Source: Desulfobacteraceae bacterium (GTDB taxonomy: Bacteria > Desulfobacterota > Desulfobacteria > Desulfobacterales > Desulfobacteraceae). Taken from it: a DNA stretch of 64,000 nucleotides. The notes below the pieces were generated by a model. The model made no database searches, was not told the origin of the DNA, and saw only the letters and a program-made list of their open reading frames with translations. The position numbers and the translations under genes are program-made. Shown here one piece after another: positions 32,843-42,297 of the stretch. Location of the stretch: NCBI GenBank assembly GCA_024225635.1, contig JAAEMK010001124.1, positions 21,147 through 85,146 on the forward strand, read 5' to 3'. How positions within the stretch are numbered: the first letter of the stretch is position 1; the number at the start of each line of letters is the position of its first letter.

Positions 32843-34354
32843 ATGATTTTAAAGCAATTTCCTGACAAACAGCGATTCATGGAACTGGCCGGGACCGGCA
32901 ACGTGGTCCCCCTGTGCACCCAGATCCTCGCGGATACGGAGACCCCGGTCTCCATCCTTGAAAAATTATACAGCAAAGACGCCCCCCTCTTTCTCCTGGA
33001 GAGCGTTGAAGGCGGAGAAAGATGGGCCAGGTACAGCTTTCTCGGCATCGGCGCCGACAGCGAGATCAGCGTCTTTTCAGACCGCGTGGAGATCGTTTCG
33101 GACAAAGGATGCCAGACCATTGCCCACAACAACGATCCCCTGGCGGTGTTAAGGAAGATCACCGATCACTACACCCCATGTGACATGGAGGAACTGCCCC
33201 GGTTCTGGAGCGGCCTCACCGGGTATATCACCTATGAGATGGTGGGATTTTTCGAGAAAATCCCCGTGAATCTCCCCAAGGAGACTCCCTATGCCCATTT
33301 CATCATCCCCGATGCCATGATCATCTTCGACACCATGAAGCACACCCTGACCCTGATGAAGATCGCCTACCTTGACCCGGATGACGACAGGGAAGCGGCA
33401 TTCGAGAATGCTTCCGCCGGTCTTACGGCATTGCTTGCCAGGATCAACGAACCCTGTGCCGCTGCGACACGGGAATGCCCCCCGGAGGAGGAAAAAAGAG
33501 ACTACGGCTTCATCCCGGAAACAGATGCGGAAACCTACATCAACGGGGTGAACACCATCAAGGAGAAGATCGTCGAGGGCGAGATCATCCAGGCGGTCTA
33601 TTCCCAGCCGTTCTCCTGCGCCGCCCCGGTGGACCCGGTGACCCTGTACAGGGCCCAGCGCTATGTAAACCCGTCGCCCTACATGTTTTTCATGAATTTT
33701 CAAGGAATCACCATGGCAGGATCTTCCCCGGAGACAATGGTCCGCCTGGAGGGGGGAAGCGCCACATTACGACCCATTGCCGGCACCCGGCCCAGGGGGG
33801 CCAACGAGCAGGAGGACAGAAGGCTTGCGGACGAGCTTCTGAACGATGAAAAAGAGAGGGCCGAACACCTCATGCTGGTGGATCTTGGACGAAACGACCT
33901 GGGCAGGGTCGCCGAAACGGGGAGCGTCCAGGTCACGGAACTCATGGCCGTGGAGCGCTACTCCCATGTGATGCACCTTGTATCCAACATCAACTGCGAT
34001 CTGATGGAGGATCTGGATGCCTGGGACCTCCTGAGGGCGACCTTTCCGGCAGGCACCCTGTCGGGAGCACCCAAGATCCGGGCCATGGAGATCCTCTCGG
34101 AACTTGAGAAGCGTCCCAGGGGGGTATACGGGGGCGCTGCCGGCTACATCTCCTTTTCCGGCAACATGGACCTTGCCATCACCATCCGGACCGCTGTCAT
34201 GGAAAACGACCGGGTAACGGTCCAGGCGGGAGCCGGCATCGTGTCCGACTCCGATCCCCAAAAAGAGCTCGAGGAGTGCAGGAACAAGGCAAAGAGCGTT
34301 GAGCGGGCCATGGAACTTGCCCTTGGCAAAAAACGGGGAGGTGGAACATGCTAG
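32843..34354 (+). CDS. trpE: Anthranilate synthase component I
   Basis: TrpE converts chorismate with ammonia from TrpG to anthranilate, the first step to tryptophan. The 503-residue protein shows the chorismate-binding domain: GEIIQAVYSQPF, MAGSSPETMVRLEGG, IAGTRPRG, LVDLGRNDLGRV and FPAGTLSGAPKIRAMEI. LLESVEGGERWARYSFLG near the N-terminus corresponds to the Trp feedback-site region. The ATG at 32843 has AGAGGAACGAG upstream. A longer frame from a TTG at 32789 begins inside the attenuator T run and is rejected. The end overlaps trpG by 7 bp. Confidence 0.97.
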   Translation: MILKQFPDKQRFMELAGTGNVVPLCTQILADTETPVSILEKLYSKDAPLFLLESVEGGERWARYSFLGIGADSEISVFSDRVEIVSDKGCQTIAHNNDPLAVLRKITDHYTPCDMEELPRFWSGLTGYITYEMVGFFEKIPVNLPKETPYAHFIIPDAMIIFDTMKHTLTLMKIAYLDPDDDREAAFENASAGLTALLARINEPCAAATRECPPEEEKRDYGFIPETDAETYINGVNTIKEKIVEGEIIQAVYSQPFSCAAPVDPVTLYRAQRYVNPSPYMFFMNFQGITMAGSSPETMVRLEGGSATLRPIAGTRPRGANEQEDRRLADELLNDEKERAEHLMLVDLGRNDLGRVAETGSVQVTELMAVERYSHVMHLVSNINCDLMEDLDAWDLLRATFPAGTLSGAPKIRAMEILSELEKRPRGVYGGAAGYISFSGNMDLAITIRTAVMENDRVTVQAGAGIVSDSDPQKELEECRNKAKSVERAMELALGKKRGGGTC

Positions 34355-34917
34355 TGGCAATGATCGACAACTACGACTCCTTCACCTTCAACCTTGTCCA
34401 CTACCTGAGGCAGGCCGGTGCGGATGTGGAGGTGTTCAGAAACGACGAAACCACGGTGGCGGCCCTTGAAAGCATGGCCCCGGATGCCATTGTCATCTCC
34501 CCGGGTCCGGGACGGCCCGAGGATGCGGGCATCAGCCTCGAGGTGATCCGCCGTTTTTCAGGAAAACTTCCCATCCTCGGCGTCTGCCTCGGCCACCAGA
34601 CCCTGGCCGCCTGTTTCGGCGCAACCATCGTCCATGCAAAGCAGATCATGCACGGCAAGACCTCCCGGGTCACGGCAAACGGCCAAGGCGTGTTCAAGGG
34701 GATCAAAAATCCCTTTGCCGCCATGCGCTACCACTCCCTGGCCGTATCCAGGGAGAATCTGCCCTCCTGCCTGGAGATCACGGCGGAGTCGGAGGACGGA
34801 GAGATCATGGGACTGGCCCACAGGGAGCACCCCACCCAGGGCGTTCAATTTCACCCGGAATCCATCATGACATCGGTGGGCAAACGGCTCATCAGAAATT
34901 TCTTGAAAGGAGTATGA
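34348..34917 (+). CDS. trpG: Anthranilate synthase component II (glutamine amidotransferase)
   Basis: TrpG hydrolyses glutamine to feed ammonia to TrpE. The 189-residue class I amidotransferase begins MIDNYDSFTFNLVHYL and has the nucleophile Cys in GVCLGHQTLA and the His/Glu pair in VQFHPESI. It overlaps trpE at its start and ends 2 bp before the preferred trpD ATG, giving a tightly coupled trpEGD run. Confidence 0.97.
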   Translation: MLVAMIDNYDSFTFNLVHYLRQAGADVEVFRNDETTVAALESMAPDAIVISPGPGRPEDAGISLEVIRRFSGKLPILGVCLGHQTLAACFGATIVHAKQIMHGKTSRVTANGQGVFKGIKNPFAAMRYHSLAVSRENLPSCLEITAESEDGEIMGLAHREHPTQGVQFHPESIMTSVGKRLIRNFLKGV

Positions 34918-34919
34918 CA

Positions 34920-35939
34920 ATGGACTTCACCCAACACCTCACCAGTATCATCCAGGGAAAGAATCTCTCCGCAGACACCATGGCAGCCATGATATCGGCC
35001 ATATTTTCAGGCACCGTCACCAATGCCCAGATCGGAGCGTTCATGGCGGCCCTTGCCGCCAAGGGAGAAACCGTGGATGAGCTGTTCGGGGCTGCCCGGG
35101 CCATGCGGAGAAAGGCTGCCAGGATACAGACCATGGATAAAAAATGCGTGGATACCTGCGGTACCGGCGGGGATGCCACGGGTTCCTTCAACATCTCCAC
35201 CACCACGGCCTTTGTGGTGGCGGGCTGCGGGGTCACCGTCGCCAAGCACGGCAACCGGAGCATCTCGAGCCAGTGCGGCAGCGCCGATCTCCTGGAGGCC
35301 CTGGGGGTGGTCATCGATCTCGACCCTGAAATCGTGGAAGAGGCCGTGAACGAGATCGGCCTGGGGTTTCTCTTTGCCCCGCGGTTCCACGGGGCCATGA
35401 AGCATGCGGCAACGGCAAGGCGGGAGGTGGGCATCCGCAGCATCTTCAACATGCTCGGCCCCCTGACCAACCCGGCCGCTGCCAAATGCCAGCTCCTGGG
35501 TGTGTTTGATCCAAAGCTCACCGAGATGTTCGCCGAGGTTCTCAAGCTTCTGGGCACCCACAGGGCCTTTGTGGTCCATGGGCACGACGGACTGGACGAG
35601 ATCAGCGTGTGCGCCCCCACCCGGGTGAGCGAACTTGCCGGCGGCCTGGTCCGCTCCTATGACCTGGATCCCCTGAAGTTCTTTGGCGACTATGCCGATC
35701 CAAGTGAACTCAAGGGAGGAGACGCCAATGAGAACGCCGGGATCACCCGGGCCATCCTGAAGGGAGAAAAGGGAGCAAGGCGCAACATAGTTCTCATCAA
35801 TTCAGCGGCGGCCCTGGTGGCAGCCGATGCGGCAGCCGATCTTCCCCTGGGCATCGCCATGGCGGAAAAGGCCATTGATTCGGGCAATGCCATGGAGAAA
35901 CTGGAACAATTGATCAATTTCACACAGGAGAACGGTTAG
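34920..35939 (+). CDS. trpD: Anthranilate phosphoribosyltransferase
   Basis: TrpD transfers ribose phosphate from PRPP to anthranilate. The 339-residue protein has the PRPP loop DTCGTGGDATGSFNISTTTAFV, the KHGNRSISSQCGSADLLEALG motif and FNMLGPLTNPA, all canonical. ATG 34920 is chosen over 34914 because AAAGGAG stands 7 nt before it. It is separate from TrpG, unlike the TrpGD fusion of enteric bacteria. Confidence 0.97.
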   Translation: MDFTQHLTSIIQGKNLSADTMAAMISAIFSGTVTNAQIGAFMAALAAKGETVDELFGAARAMRRKAARIQTMDKKCVDTCGTGGDATGSFNISTTTAFVVAGCGVTVAKHGNRSISSQCGSADLLEALGVVIDLDPEIVEEAVNEIGLGFLFAPRFHGAMKHAATARREVGIRSIFNMLGPLTNPAAAKCQLLGVFDPKLTEMFAEVLKLLGTHRAFVVHGHDGLDEISVCAPTRVSELAGGLVRSYDLDPLKFFGDYADPSELKGGDANENAGITRAILKGEKGARRNIVLINSAAALVAADAAADLPLGIAMAEKAIDSGNAMEKLEQLINFTQENG

Positions 35940-35940
35940 A

Positions 35941-37398
35941 ATGGCGGTAAAGGGTTTTTTAAAAGAGATACGGGCGATTAAACAGAAAGAGGTGGCACAG
36001 CTTGCCGCCCGGACCGGGATCAGCCATCTCAGGCAACAGGCAGAAGAAAGGGAACACCGGGCAAACTTCAGGCAGGCCCTTGAAGCAAGCTCACCTTCCA
36101 GGGCAGGCATCATTGCCGAGATCAAAAAAGCATCCCCTTCCAAGGGCCCCATACGCCCGGACCTGGACCCCTTCGAGATGGCCCGGGCCTACACCGAGGC
36201 CGGGGCCGCAGCCATCTCCGTGCTCACCGAATCCAACTATTTCTTGGGAACCATGGAAGACCTTGGGGCGGCCAGAAGGGCAAGCGACCGTCCCATTCTC
36301 CGGAAGGACTTCATCTTTTCGGAAATCCAGATCTATGAATCAAGGGCGGCAGGGGCGGATTCCCTTCTTCTCATCACCACCCTCCTCGACCCGGGGGAGC
36401 TTCGCGACTACATCTGCCTTGCAAGGGAGCTTTGCATGGAACCCCTGGTGGAGATAAACTCGGAATGGGAATTTGAAACCGCCCTACGGGCCGATGCCGC
36501 CATAATAGGAATAAACAACCGGAACCTGGCCACACTGGAAACGGACCTGAATGTGGCGCAACGGCTGGCCCCCTTTTTCACGGGTCAACAGATTCCGGTG
36601 GCGGCAAGCGGCATCTCGGAAAGAAAGGATATCCAGGCCGGTATCGATGCAGGTATCGTCAATTTCCTTGTGGGCGAAAGCATTGTACGGGCCCCGGACA
36701 CCAGGGCGTTCATCCATGACCTCCTGGGAGAACCGGCGGAAGCGCCCCGAACAAATGATAACAGCGCCCCCCTGGTGAAGATCTGCGGATTGACCGATCC
36801 CCATGAGGCACGGGAATGTGTCGAGCTGGGCGCCGACGCCATCGGCCTTGTGTTTTACGAAAAAAGCCCCCGCAACATCTCCATTGACCAGGCCCGCAGG
36901 ATAACCGGCCGTCTGCCCGAATCAACCCTCTCCGTGGGTGTCTTTGTCAATGCGGACCATGACTATATAATGGAAAGGATCACCGCCTGCGATCTCAAGG
37001 CGGTCCAGCTCCACGGCCGGGAGAGCCCGGAACTTGTGACCCGGCTTACCAGGTCCGGCGTCCGGGTGATCAAGGCCCTGTTTGCCGAACGGCAGCCCGG
37101 GTTCGACACGGCCGGAGCCTATGCCGATGCCTGGGGATTTCTGGTGGAGCATGGAGGAGGAAGCCTTCCCGGGGGCAATGCACTACCCTGGGAGTGGGAC
37201 CGTGCCGGCGAAATGGAGGAAGCCCGCCGCCTGATACTGGCCGGAGGGCTTGATCCCGACAACGTTCAACAGGCCGTGGCAAAGACAAAGCCTTTTATGG
37301 TGGATGTAAGTTCCGGTGTTGAGCGGTCCTTTGGCAAAAAAGACCTTGCCAGGGTGGCGCAATTCATCCATGGGGCCAAAGGGCGCTCCAACGCCTGA
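35941..37398 (+). CDS. trpCF: Fused indole-3-glycerol-phosphate synthase / phosphoribosylanthranilate isomerase
   Basis: One 485-residue chain joins two barrels. TrpC occupies about residues 1-262 with IIAEIKKASPSKGPI, LRKDFIFSEIQIYESRAAGAD and INNRNLATLETDL. TrpF occupies about 277-485 with VKICGLTDPHEAREC, QLHGRESPEL and LAGGLDPDNVQQAV ending in VDVSSGVE. The two steps are TrpF then TrpC, so the order in the chain is that of E. coli. It is the last gene of this operon; trpB and trpA are not in the window. Confidence 0.96.
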   Translation: MAVKGFLKEIRAIKQKEVAQLAARTGISHLRQQAEEREHRANFRQALEASSPSRAGIIAEIKKASPSKGPIRPDLDPFEMARAYTEAGAAAISVLTESNYFLGTMEDLGAARRASDRPILRKDFIFSEIQIYESRAAGADSLLLITTLLDPGELRDYICLARELCMEPLVEINSEWEFETALRADAAIIGINNRNLATLETDLNVAQRLAPFFTGQQIPVAASGISERKDIQAGIDAGIVNFLVGESIVRAPDTRAFIHDLLGEPAEAPRTNDNSAPLVKICGLTDPHEARECVELGADAIGLVFYEKSPRNISIDQARRITGRLPESTLSVGVFVNADHDYIMERITACDLKAVQLHGRESPELVTRLTRSGVRVIKALFAERQPGFDTAGAYADAWGFLVEHGGGSLPGGNALPWEWDRAGEMEEARRLILAGGLDPDNVQQAVAKTKPFMVDVSSGVERSFGKKDLARVAQFIHGAKGRSNA

Positions 37399-37399
37399 T

Positions 37400-38086
37400 T
37401 TATTTTACGACAAGCTTATCACCGGGAAAGATTTCAGCCTTGGGCCCAAGCTTGTTCAGCGCCTTCAGCTTGTCTACGGAGGTTTTGTACCGTCTGCTGA
37501 TGTTGTAGAGGGTATCCCCCTTTTTCACCGTATGGCGGACGGTGCTCCTGGTTGCCACCTTTGCCGGCGCCTTTTTTTTCACGGGGGCCGGTTTTTTAAC
37601 GACCTTTTTCACCGGGGGTTTGGTTTTTGCCTGGGTTGACCGAACAATGCTCTTGTCAAGCTTCTTTTCCAATCCGGAAAGCCCCTTCTCCAGGGCGGCG
37701 AGCCTGTCGGAAACCAGGTCGAACTTCATGGAAAGCGCCGCCTCAACCCGTTCGACCCTGGCGTTATAGGACTCCAGGGAAGGATTGGTTCCGGCCTGGG
37801 TATTCCGCAGGTCGACCAGCATCTCCAGCTTTTCCATACGCGCTTCAATGGATTGAACGTCGGCAGGCTTGGGGGCTGGCTCTTTGCTCTCCGGGGCCGA
37901 GGACTTGAAAAACACGAAAAATACAATCAGCGTGATGATTCCCGCCCCAATGAAGATCGCCGACAACTCGCTTTTCTTTAAAAGCGATGCACCGTCCTGC
38001 TCATTGTCATCCCCGGATTTTTTGTAGTTCAGCCTGGCCTCCGGGTTGGAAGTTATATCGTTTTTAAGGCCCTTAGTTTTACTCAT
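37400..38086 (-). CDS. LysM-domain protein with a single membrane anchor
   Basis: The 228-residue protein has a short cytoplasmic N-terminus, a membrane segment (LSAIFIGAGIITLIVFFVFF, about residues 36-55), a coiled-coil region with heptads (IEARMEKLEMLVDL, VERVEAALSMKFDLVSDRLAALEKGLSGLEKKLD), a Lys/Pro-rich linker and a C-terminal LysM domain (HTVKKGDTLYNISRRYKTSVDKLKALNKL). LysM binds peptidoglycan, so a wall-linked bitopic protein is likely. ATG 38086 has AGAGGAGAAAC upstream. It converges on trpCF with 1 bp between the stops. Confidence 0.85.
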   Translation of the reverse strand: MSKTKGLKNDITSNPEARLNYKKSGDDNEQDGASLLKKSELSAIFIGAGIITLIVFFVFFKSSAPESKEPAPKPADVQSIEARMEKLEMLVDLRNTQAGTNPSLESYNARVERVEAALSMKFDLVSDRLAALEKGLSGLEKKLDKSIVRSTQAKTKPPVKKVVKKPAPVKKKAPAKVATRSTVRHTVKKGDTLYNISRRYKTSVDKLKALNKLGPKAEIFPGDKLVVK

Positions 38087-38178
38087 GAAGTTTCTCCTCT
38101 TGTATCGCATAAAAATCTGTACTATGTACATACCATGTTGTACTGATTTATCAACCTTGAAGTTTACAAGGACATGAA

Positions 38179-39033
38179 ATGAAACAGCGTATCACAGCGG
38201 TGAGCCTCGTCATTTGCGCCCTGGTCTGCCTGGCCGTTCCCATTAACGCCCAGGAGCCGGTGTTTACCAACAAGCTTGGAATGCGGTTTCTCCCCATTCC
38301 CAGCGGACGATTTTACATGGGAAGCCCGGAATCGGAAATCGGGCATACCCGGGACGAGACCCGTCACACGGTCTTTATATCAAAGGGCTTTTACATCCAG
38401 GAGACCGAGGTGACCCAGGGCCAGTGGAAACGCCTTGTGGGATTCAACCCTTCGGCCTTTCCGAAATGCGGAGATAACTGCCCCGTGGATACGGTTTCAT
38501 GGGAAGAGTGCATGGAGTTCATCCGGGTGCTCAACCAGTGGGAGGGCACCACCAAGTACCGGCTGCCCACCGAGGCGGAATGGGAGTATGCGTGCAGGGC
38601 CGGCACCACCACCGCATTCTGGAGCGGCCCCATCACCACCACTTCCTGTAAAGTTCTTGAGCCGGCCCTGGCCCCTGTGGGATGGTATTGCGCAAATTCC
38701 GGGTATAAAGACCCGCCGGATGATTTCAGGCCCCATCCCGTCAAGACAAAAAAGCCCAACCCGTGGGGACTCTACGACATGCACGGCAATGTACAGGAGT
38801 GGGTCCTTGACGCCTGCAAATGGCGGGACCGTTTAAGAGGGAGGGTGGGAGTGATAACCGACACCTACCGTGACAACATCATCGATCCCCTGTCAACCAC
38901 AGGGGACCGACGAATCTTCAAGGGAGGCGGCTGGCACCAGAACCCCAAATATTGCAGAAGTGCCTACCGAAGCTATTACAAACCCATGGCAAGAAGAAAC
39001 AGCCTGGGGTTTCGCATCGTGAGGGAACGCTAA
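38179..39033 (+). CDS. Secreted formylglycine-generating-enzyme (FGE/SUMF1)-like protein
   Basis: The 284-residue protein has a signal peptide (ITAVSLVICALVCLAVPINA) and one FGE-sulfatase domain: MGSPESEIGHTRDETRHTV, FYIQETEVTQGQWK, RLPTEAEWEYACRAGT, NPWGLYDMHGNVQEWV and the C-terminal CRSAYRSYYKPMARRNSLGFRIV. True aerobic FGE uses two Cys in the C-terminal active site; here only one is visible there, though KCGDNC lies near the middle. It is therefore FGE-like and may be a structural or modifying protein. No sulfatase gene is nearby. Confidence 0.85.
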   Translation: MKQRITAVSLVICALVCLAVPINAQEPVFTNKLGMRFLPIPSGRFYMGSPESEIGHTRDETRHTVFISKGFYIQETEVTQGQWKRLVGFNPSAFPKCGDNCPVDTVSWEECMEFIRVLNQWEGTTKYRLPTEAEWEYACRAGTTTAFWSGPITTTSCKVLEPALAPVGWYCANSGYKDPPDDFRPHPVKTKKPNPWGLYDMHGNVQEWVLDACKWRDRLRGRVGVITDTYRDNIIDPLSTTGDRRIFKGGGWHQNPKYCRSAYRSYYKPMARRNSLGFRIVRER

Positions 39034-39782
39034 CCACCCAGAAGGGCGGCCACCCTCTGGCCTTTGATGTTTGCAGCCTGGGACTGGGCAAATATGGAGG
39101 TCTTACCGAGCAGACCCAGCCGCTTCATGTTCATCACCTCCTCGGCAATATCGACATCCTCGATCTGGGATGCGGACTGCATGGTTTGCACCCGCATGGT
39201 TCCCAGGTTGGAAACCTCCGACTTAAGCTGATTCTGGCGTGCTCCCAGGTCGGACCTGGAAGAACTGATCACCTCAAGGGCGGAACCCACGGCCTCCTGG
39301 GCCGCTTCCGCCCCCTCCATGGTGGAGAGATCCAGCTCCGATAGCTCGGCCAAACCTGGAACATTCGAGAGCAGGGGCTGACTGTTAAAGGTGGCCCCTT
39401 TATAGATGTCGGTCAATGCCTGCATCGATTTTCCAACATCCTCCTGGATGGCCCTGCGGGTTTCAGGGGTCTGGGTATCGGACGCCGCCTGAACCGCCAT
39501 TTCGCCGATGCCCTGGATGAGTCCCACAGCCTGGCCAAGGGCGGATTCCTTGATCTGTACCATGGAAATACTGTCCATGGCGTTGCGGCCGCGCTGCCCC
39601 ATGCTCAGGGCGGCATTCTTGAGGGTGTCGGCAATGACCATTCCCGATGCGTCATCCGCGGCGCGGTTAATACTTTTACCCGACGCGATTTTCTCCAGGG
39701 ACCGGTCAAAGGCGTCGGAAACCGACCGAAACGCGTTTATGGCCGACTGTCCCACGGTGTTGGTGTTGATCGAAATAGACAT
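39030..39782 (-). CDS. Small divergent flagellin, isolated from flagellar genes
   Basis: The 250-residue protein has both conserved flagellin ends: N-terminal SLEKIASGKSINRAADDASGMVIADTLK and ISMVQIKESALGQAVGLIQGIGEMAVQAA, C-terminal SSSRSDLGARQNQLKSEVSNL and IEDVDIAEEVMNMKR. The surface-exposed variable region is almost absent, and the C-terminus ends AALLGG instead of the usual LLR. AGGAGGTGCC precedes the ATG at 39782; an upstream extension is unlikely. No chaperone, hook or motor gene is nearby, so it may be a minor or specialised filament subunit. Confidence 0.85.
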   Translation of the reverse strand: MSISINTNTVGQSAINAFRSVSDAFDRSLEKIASGKSINRAADDASGMVIADTLKNAALSMGQRGRNAMDSISMVQIKESALGQAVGLIQGIGEMAVQAASDTQTPETRRAIQEDVGKSMQALTDIYKGATFNSQPLLSNVPGLAELSELDLSTMEGAEAAQEAVGSALEVISSSRSDLGARQNQLKSEVSNLGTMRVQTMQSASQIEDVDIAEEVMNMKRLGLLGKTSIFAQSQAANIKGQRVAALLGG

Positions 39783-39877
39783 GGCACCTCCTGTGTATAT
39801 TTTTCTTTCATCACAAGCCCTTACGGCTAAACACACCCCATAGAATAACCGGGATAAACCTCCTTGTCAACCTCCTG

Positions 39878-41119
39878 TCATCCAATTATTCCGACAACGG
39901 CTCCGGTCATGCAGGTGGCAAGGGTTCCGGCCACAATGGACCTGAATCCCAGGGAGACGATTTCGCCCCTTCTTTCCGGAGCCATGGTTCCCATGCCGCC
40001 GATCATGATCCCGAGGCTACCCGGATTTGCAAACCCGCACATGGCATAAATGAGGATCACCCGGCTTTCCGGGCTGAGCACCTCCACCGGCAACCGGGAA
40101 AGCTCCAGATAGGCGACAAACTCGTTAAGGACGGTCTTGGTTCCCATGAGGGCGCCCGCAGCCGGGGCTTCGCTCCAGGGAATGCCCATGAGCCAGGCCA
40201 CCGGCCCCATGATCCAGCCGAGTATCCGTTTCAGGGAGAGGGGCTCTCCCATAAGATCCGGCAACACCCCGAACATATGGTCTATCAGGTAAACCAGGCC
40301 CACAAGAACGATGAGCATGGCAACGATGTTGATCAAAAGCTCCACCCCCTGGACCGTCCCCCTGGTCACGGCATCCATGGCGCTTGAGGTATCGTCGGCA
40401 ACCACAAGCTTTCCCGAAGTCACGGGCCGGGTTTCCGGGATCATGATCTTTGCCACGGTAATGGCCGCGGGGGCGCTGATGATGGAGGCCACAAGGATGT
40501 GCCCCAGAACGCCGGGAATGACGTTACCGAGGATGCTGGCGTAAAGCACCATGACCGTGCCCGCGATGGTGGCCATGCCCGATGTCATGAGGGAAAAGAG
40601 TTCACTCCGGGTCATCCGACCCAGGTAAGGCCGGATAAAAAGTGGAGACTCCACCATGCCCGCAAAAATATTGGCGGAAACCCCGAGCCCCTCGGCGCCC
40701 CCCAGGCCGAAGGTCCGTGTCAATACAAAGGAAAATCCCCTCACCACCAGGGGAAGGATCTTCCAATAGAATAAAAGGGCGGACAGGGCGCTCATGAGAA
40801 GGATCAACGGAAGGGCCTGGAAGGCAAGAATAAAGGATGCCCCGGGCGCTGTTTCGTTAAAGGGCAGCGCCCCGCCCCCAAGATAACCGAACACCATGGA
40901 GGTGCCGGCCCTGGAAGCCGACTCAAGCGCCAGTATCACCGAATTGAGAGAAACAAAAAGCTCCCGCACCATGGGCAGCTTCAGCAACATAAGGGCCAGA
41001 AGAAACTGCACGGTTATCCCCGTTACCACGGGCCTGATCCTCACCTCTCCCCGGTTTTCACTCAATACCCAGGCAATGGTTACAAAGACCGCAAGTCCGG
41101 CCACACCCTGAAATACCAT
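39878..41119 (-). CDS. Concentrative nucleoside transporter (NupC/CNT family)
   Basis: The 413-residue protein has the CNT layout with three domains: N-terminal VAVFVTIAWVLSENR-like helices, the Gate domain with MSALSALLFYW, and the core with VSANIFAGMVESPLFIRPYL, MTSGMATIAGTVMVLYA, and GTKTVLNEFVAYLELS followed by YAMCGFANPGSLGIMIGG. These are the nucleoside- and ion-binding helices. It imports nucleosides with Na+ or H+. It lies 12 bp downstream of the alpha/beta hydrolase gene, on the same strand, and may share its transcript. Confidence 0.92.
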   Translation of the reverse strand: MVFQGVAGLAVFVTIAWVLSENRGEVRIRPVVTGITVQFLLALMLLKLPMVRELFVSLNSVILALESASRAGTSMVFGYLGGGALPFNETAPGASFILAFQALPLILLMSALSALLFYWKILPLVVRGFSFVLTRTFGLGGAEGLGVSANIFAGMVESPLFIRPYLGRMTRSELFSLMTSGMATIAGTVMVLYASILGNVIPGVLGHILVASIISAPAAITVAKIMIPETRPVTSGKLVVADDTSSAMDAVTRGTVQGVELLINIVAMLIVLVGLVYLIDHMFGVLPDLMGEPLSLKRILGWIMGPVAWLMGIPWSEAPAAGALMGTKTVLNEFVAYLELSRLPVEVLSPESRVILIYAMCGFANPGSLGIMIGGMGTMAPERRGEIVSLGFRSIVAGTLATCMTGAVVGIIG

Positions 41120-41131
41120 GGTTCTCCTTTC

Positions 41132-42049
41132 CTACCTGGATGTAAAGCCGTCAAAATGGTTCCAGAACACTTCCCGGATCGCATCCGTCTCATGGAGGAT
41201 CTCGTGGAACGCCCCGGGAATGGAAACGAATTCACCGCCGGACATATTTTTGAACAAACGCTTCTGGGCTTTGACCGAAACGACCCTGTCCTCCCGGGCG
41301 CTGACCATCATCACCGGGGTCTTGATCCGCCGGGCATATCCCCGCCCGGAAAGGGTCTCGATGGAGTCAAAGGCCGCCTTGACCCAGGAATAGGTGACAT
41401 CCCCCAGGGCTAGATCGGGGTTTTCCGCGATCAATGCCTTTTCGTTCTCGAACTGCTCCCGGTCGTGGGTCAGGCGGTTGGTTTCAAACCTGACGGTTTC
41501 AGGGGTATAATTGCAGCCGCCGAGCACATAGGATTCGGCAAACCCGGAAGCACAGGCGATATTTGCAATGGCCCGGGCCCCCATCCGGGGGAACGGCGCC
41601 GTCACGATATCCACCATGGGAGAAACAAGAACGGCCCGGTCAATGCGCATGGGATTGGCATGCATGAACCGCAGGGCCAGGTGGCCCCCCATGGAGTGGG
41701 CCAGGATGGTGACGGGAAGCCCCGCGCCCTTTACATGGTGATCGTAAAAGAGGTCAAGATCCGTAAGATAGTCGTCAAAGGTGGCGACATACCCCTTTTG
41801 CCGGTTTTCAAGCTCCCTGACCGACAGCCCCTGCCCCCGCCAGTCAAGACTAAGGACGGTGTATCCCCGGGCCGTGAGCCCTTGCGCCACCTCCGCGTAC
41901 TTTTCCATGAACTCCGACCTGCCGTTCAGGAGCAGCACAAGCCCTTTGGCCGGTCCTTCCGACGCCTCCGCCCTGCCGAACCTCAACCGGTGCCCCTTGC
42001 CGGCGGTAAACCAGCCGAATTTAAACCCGCTCTCTTTCCTCTCTGCCAA
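41132..42049 (-). CDS. Alpha/beta hydrolase, lysophospholipase-like (PldB type)
   Basis: The 305-residue cytoplasmic hydrolase has the family features LLLNGRSEFMEKYAEVAQGL, LDWRGQGLS, the nucleophile elbow LAHSMGGHLAL (Ser near residue 123), VSAREDRVV as the Asp region and a C-terminal His in IPGAFHEILHE. This matches the monoacylglycerol lipase/lysophospholipase L2 group (Hydrolase_4). Substrate is inferred only at the level of lipid esters. Confidence 0.85.
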   Translation of the reverse strand: MAERKESGFKFGWFTAGKGHRLRFGRAEASEGPAKGLVLLLNGRSEFMEKYAEVAQGLTARGYTVLSLDWRGQGLSVRELENRQKGYVATFDDYLTDLDLFYDHHVKGAGLPVTILAHSMGGHLALRFMHANPMRIDRAVLVSPMVDIVTAPFPRMGARAIANIACASGFAESYVLGGCNYTPETVRFETNRLTHDREQFENEKALIAENPDLALGDVTYSWVKAAFDSIETLSGRGYARRIKTPVMMVSAREDRVVSVKAQKRLFKNMSGGEFVSIPGAFHEILHETDAIREVFWNHFDGFTSR

Positions 42050-42297
42050 AGATTCACCTCCTGCAGGGCCAAGGACCGGCCCCGATGCAAAAAAGTCAAT
42101 GAACAGGGCAGTCCGGAACAGACCCGCCCCACGCCAAAATTTTCATGGAGCCAAGACTATAATCTCCCCGGCCAAATTGCAAACCAAACCCTCCCCATCC
42201 GACAAAAAAGGTTGATATAGGCCCAAGAGTGTGAGATCTATAGCAAATTTAATCCAAGCGGCCATGCCGCTGCCGAGCAAGACCCAAAAGGATAATA

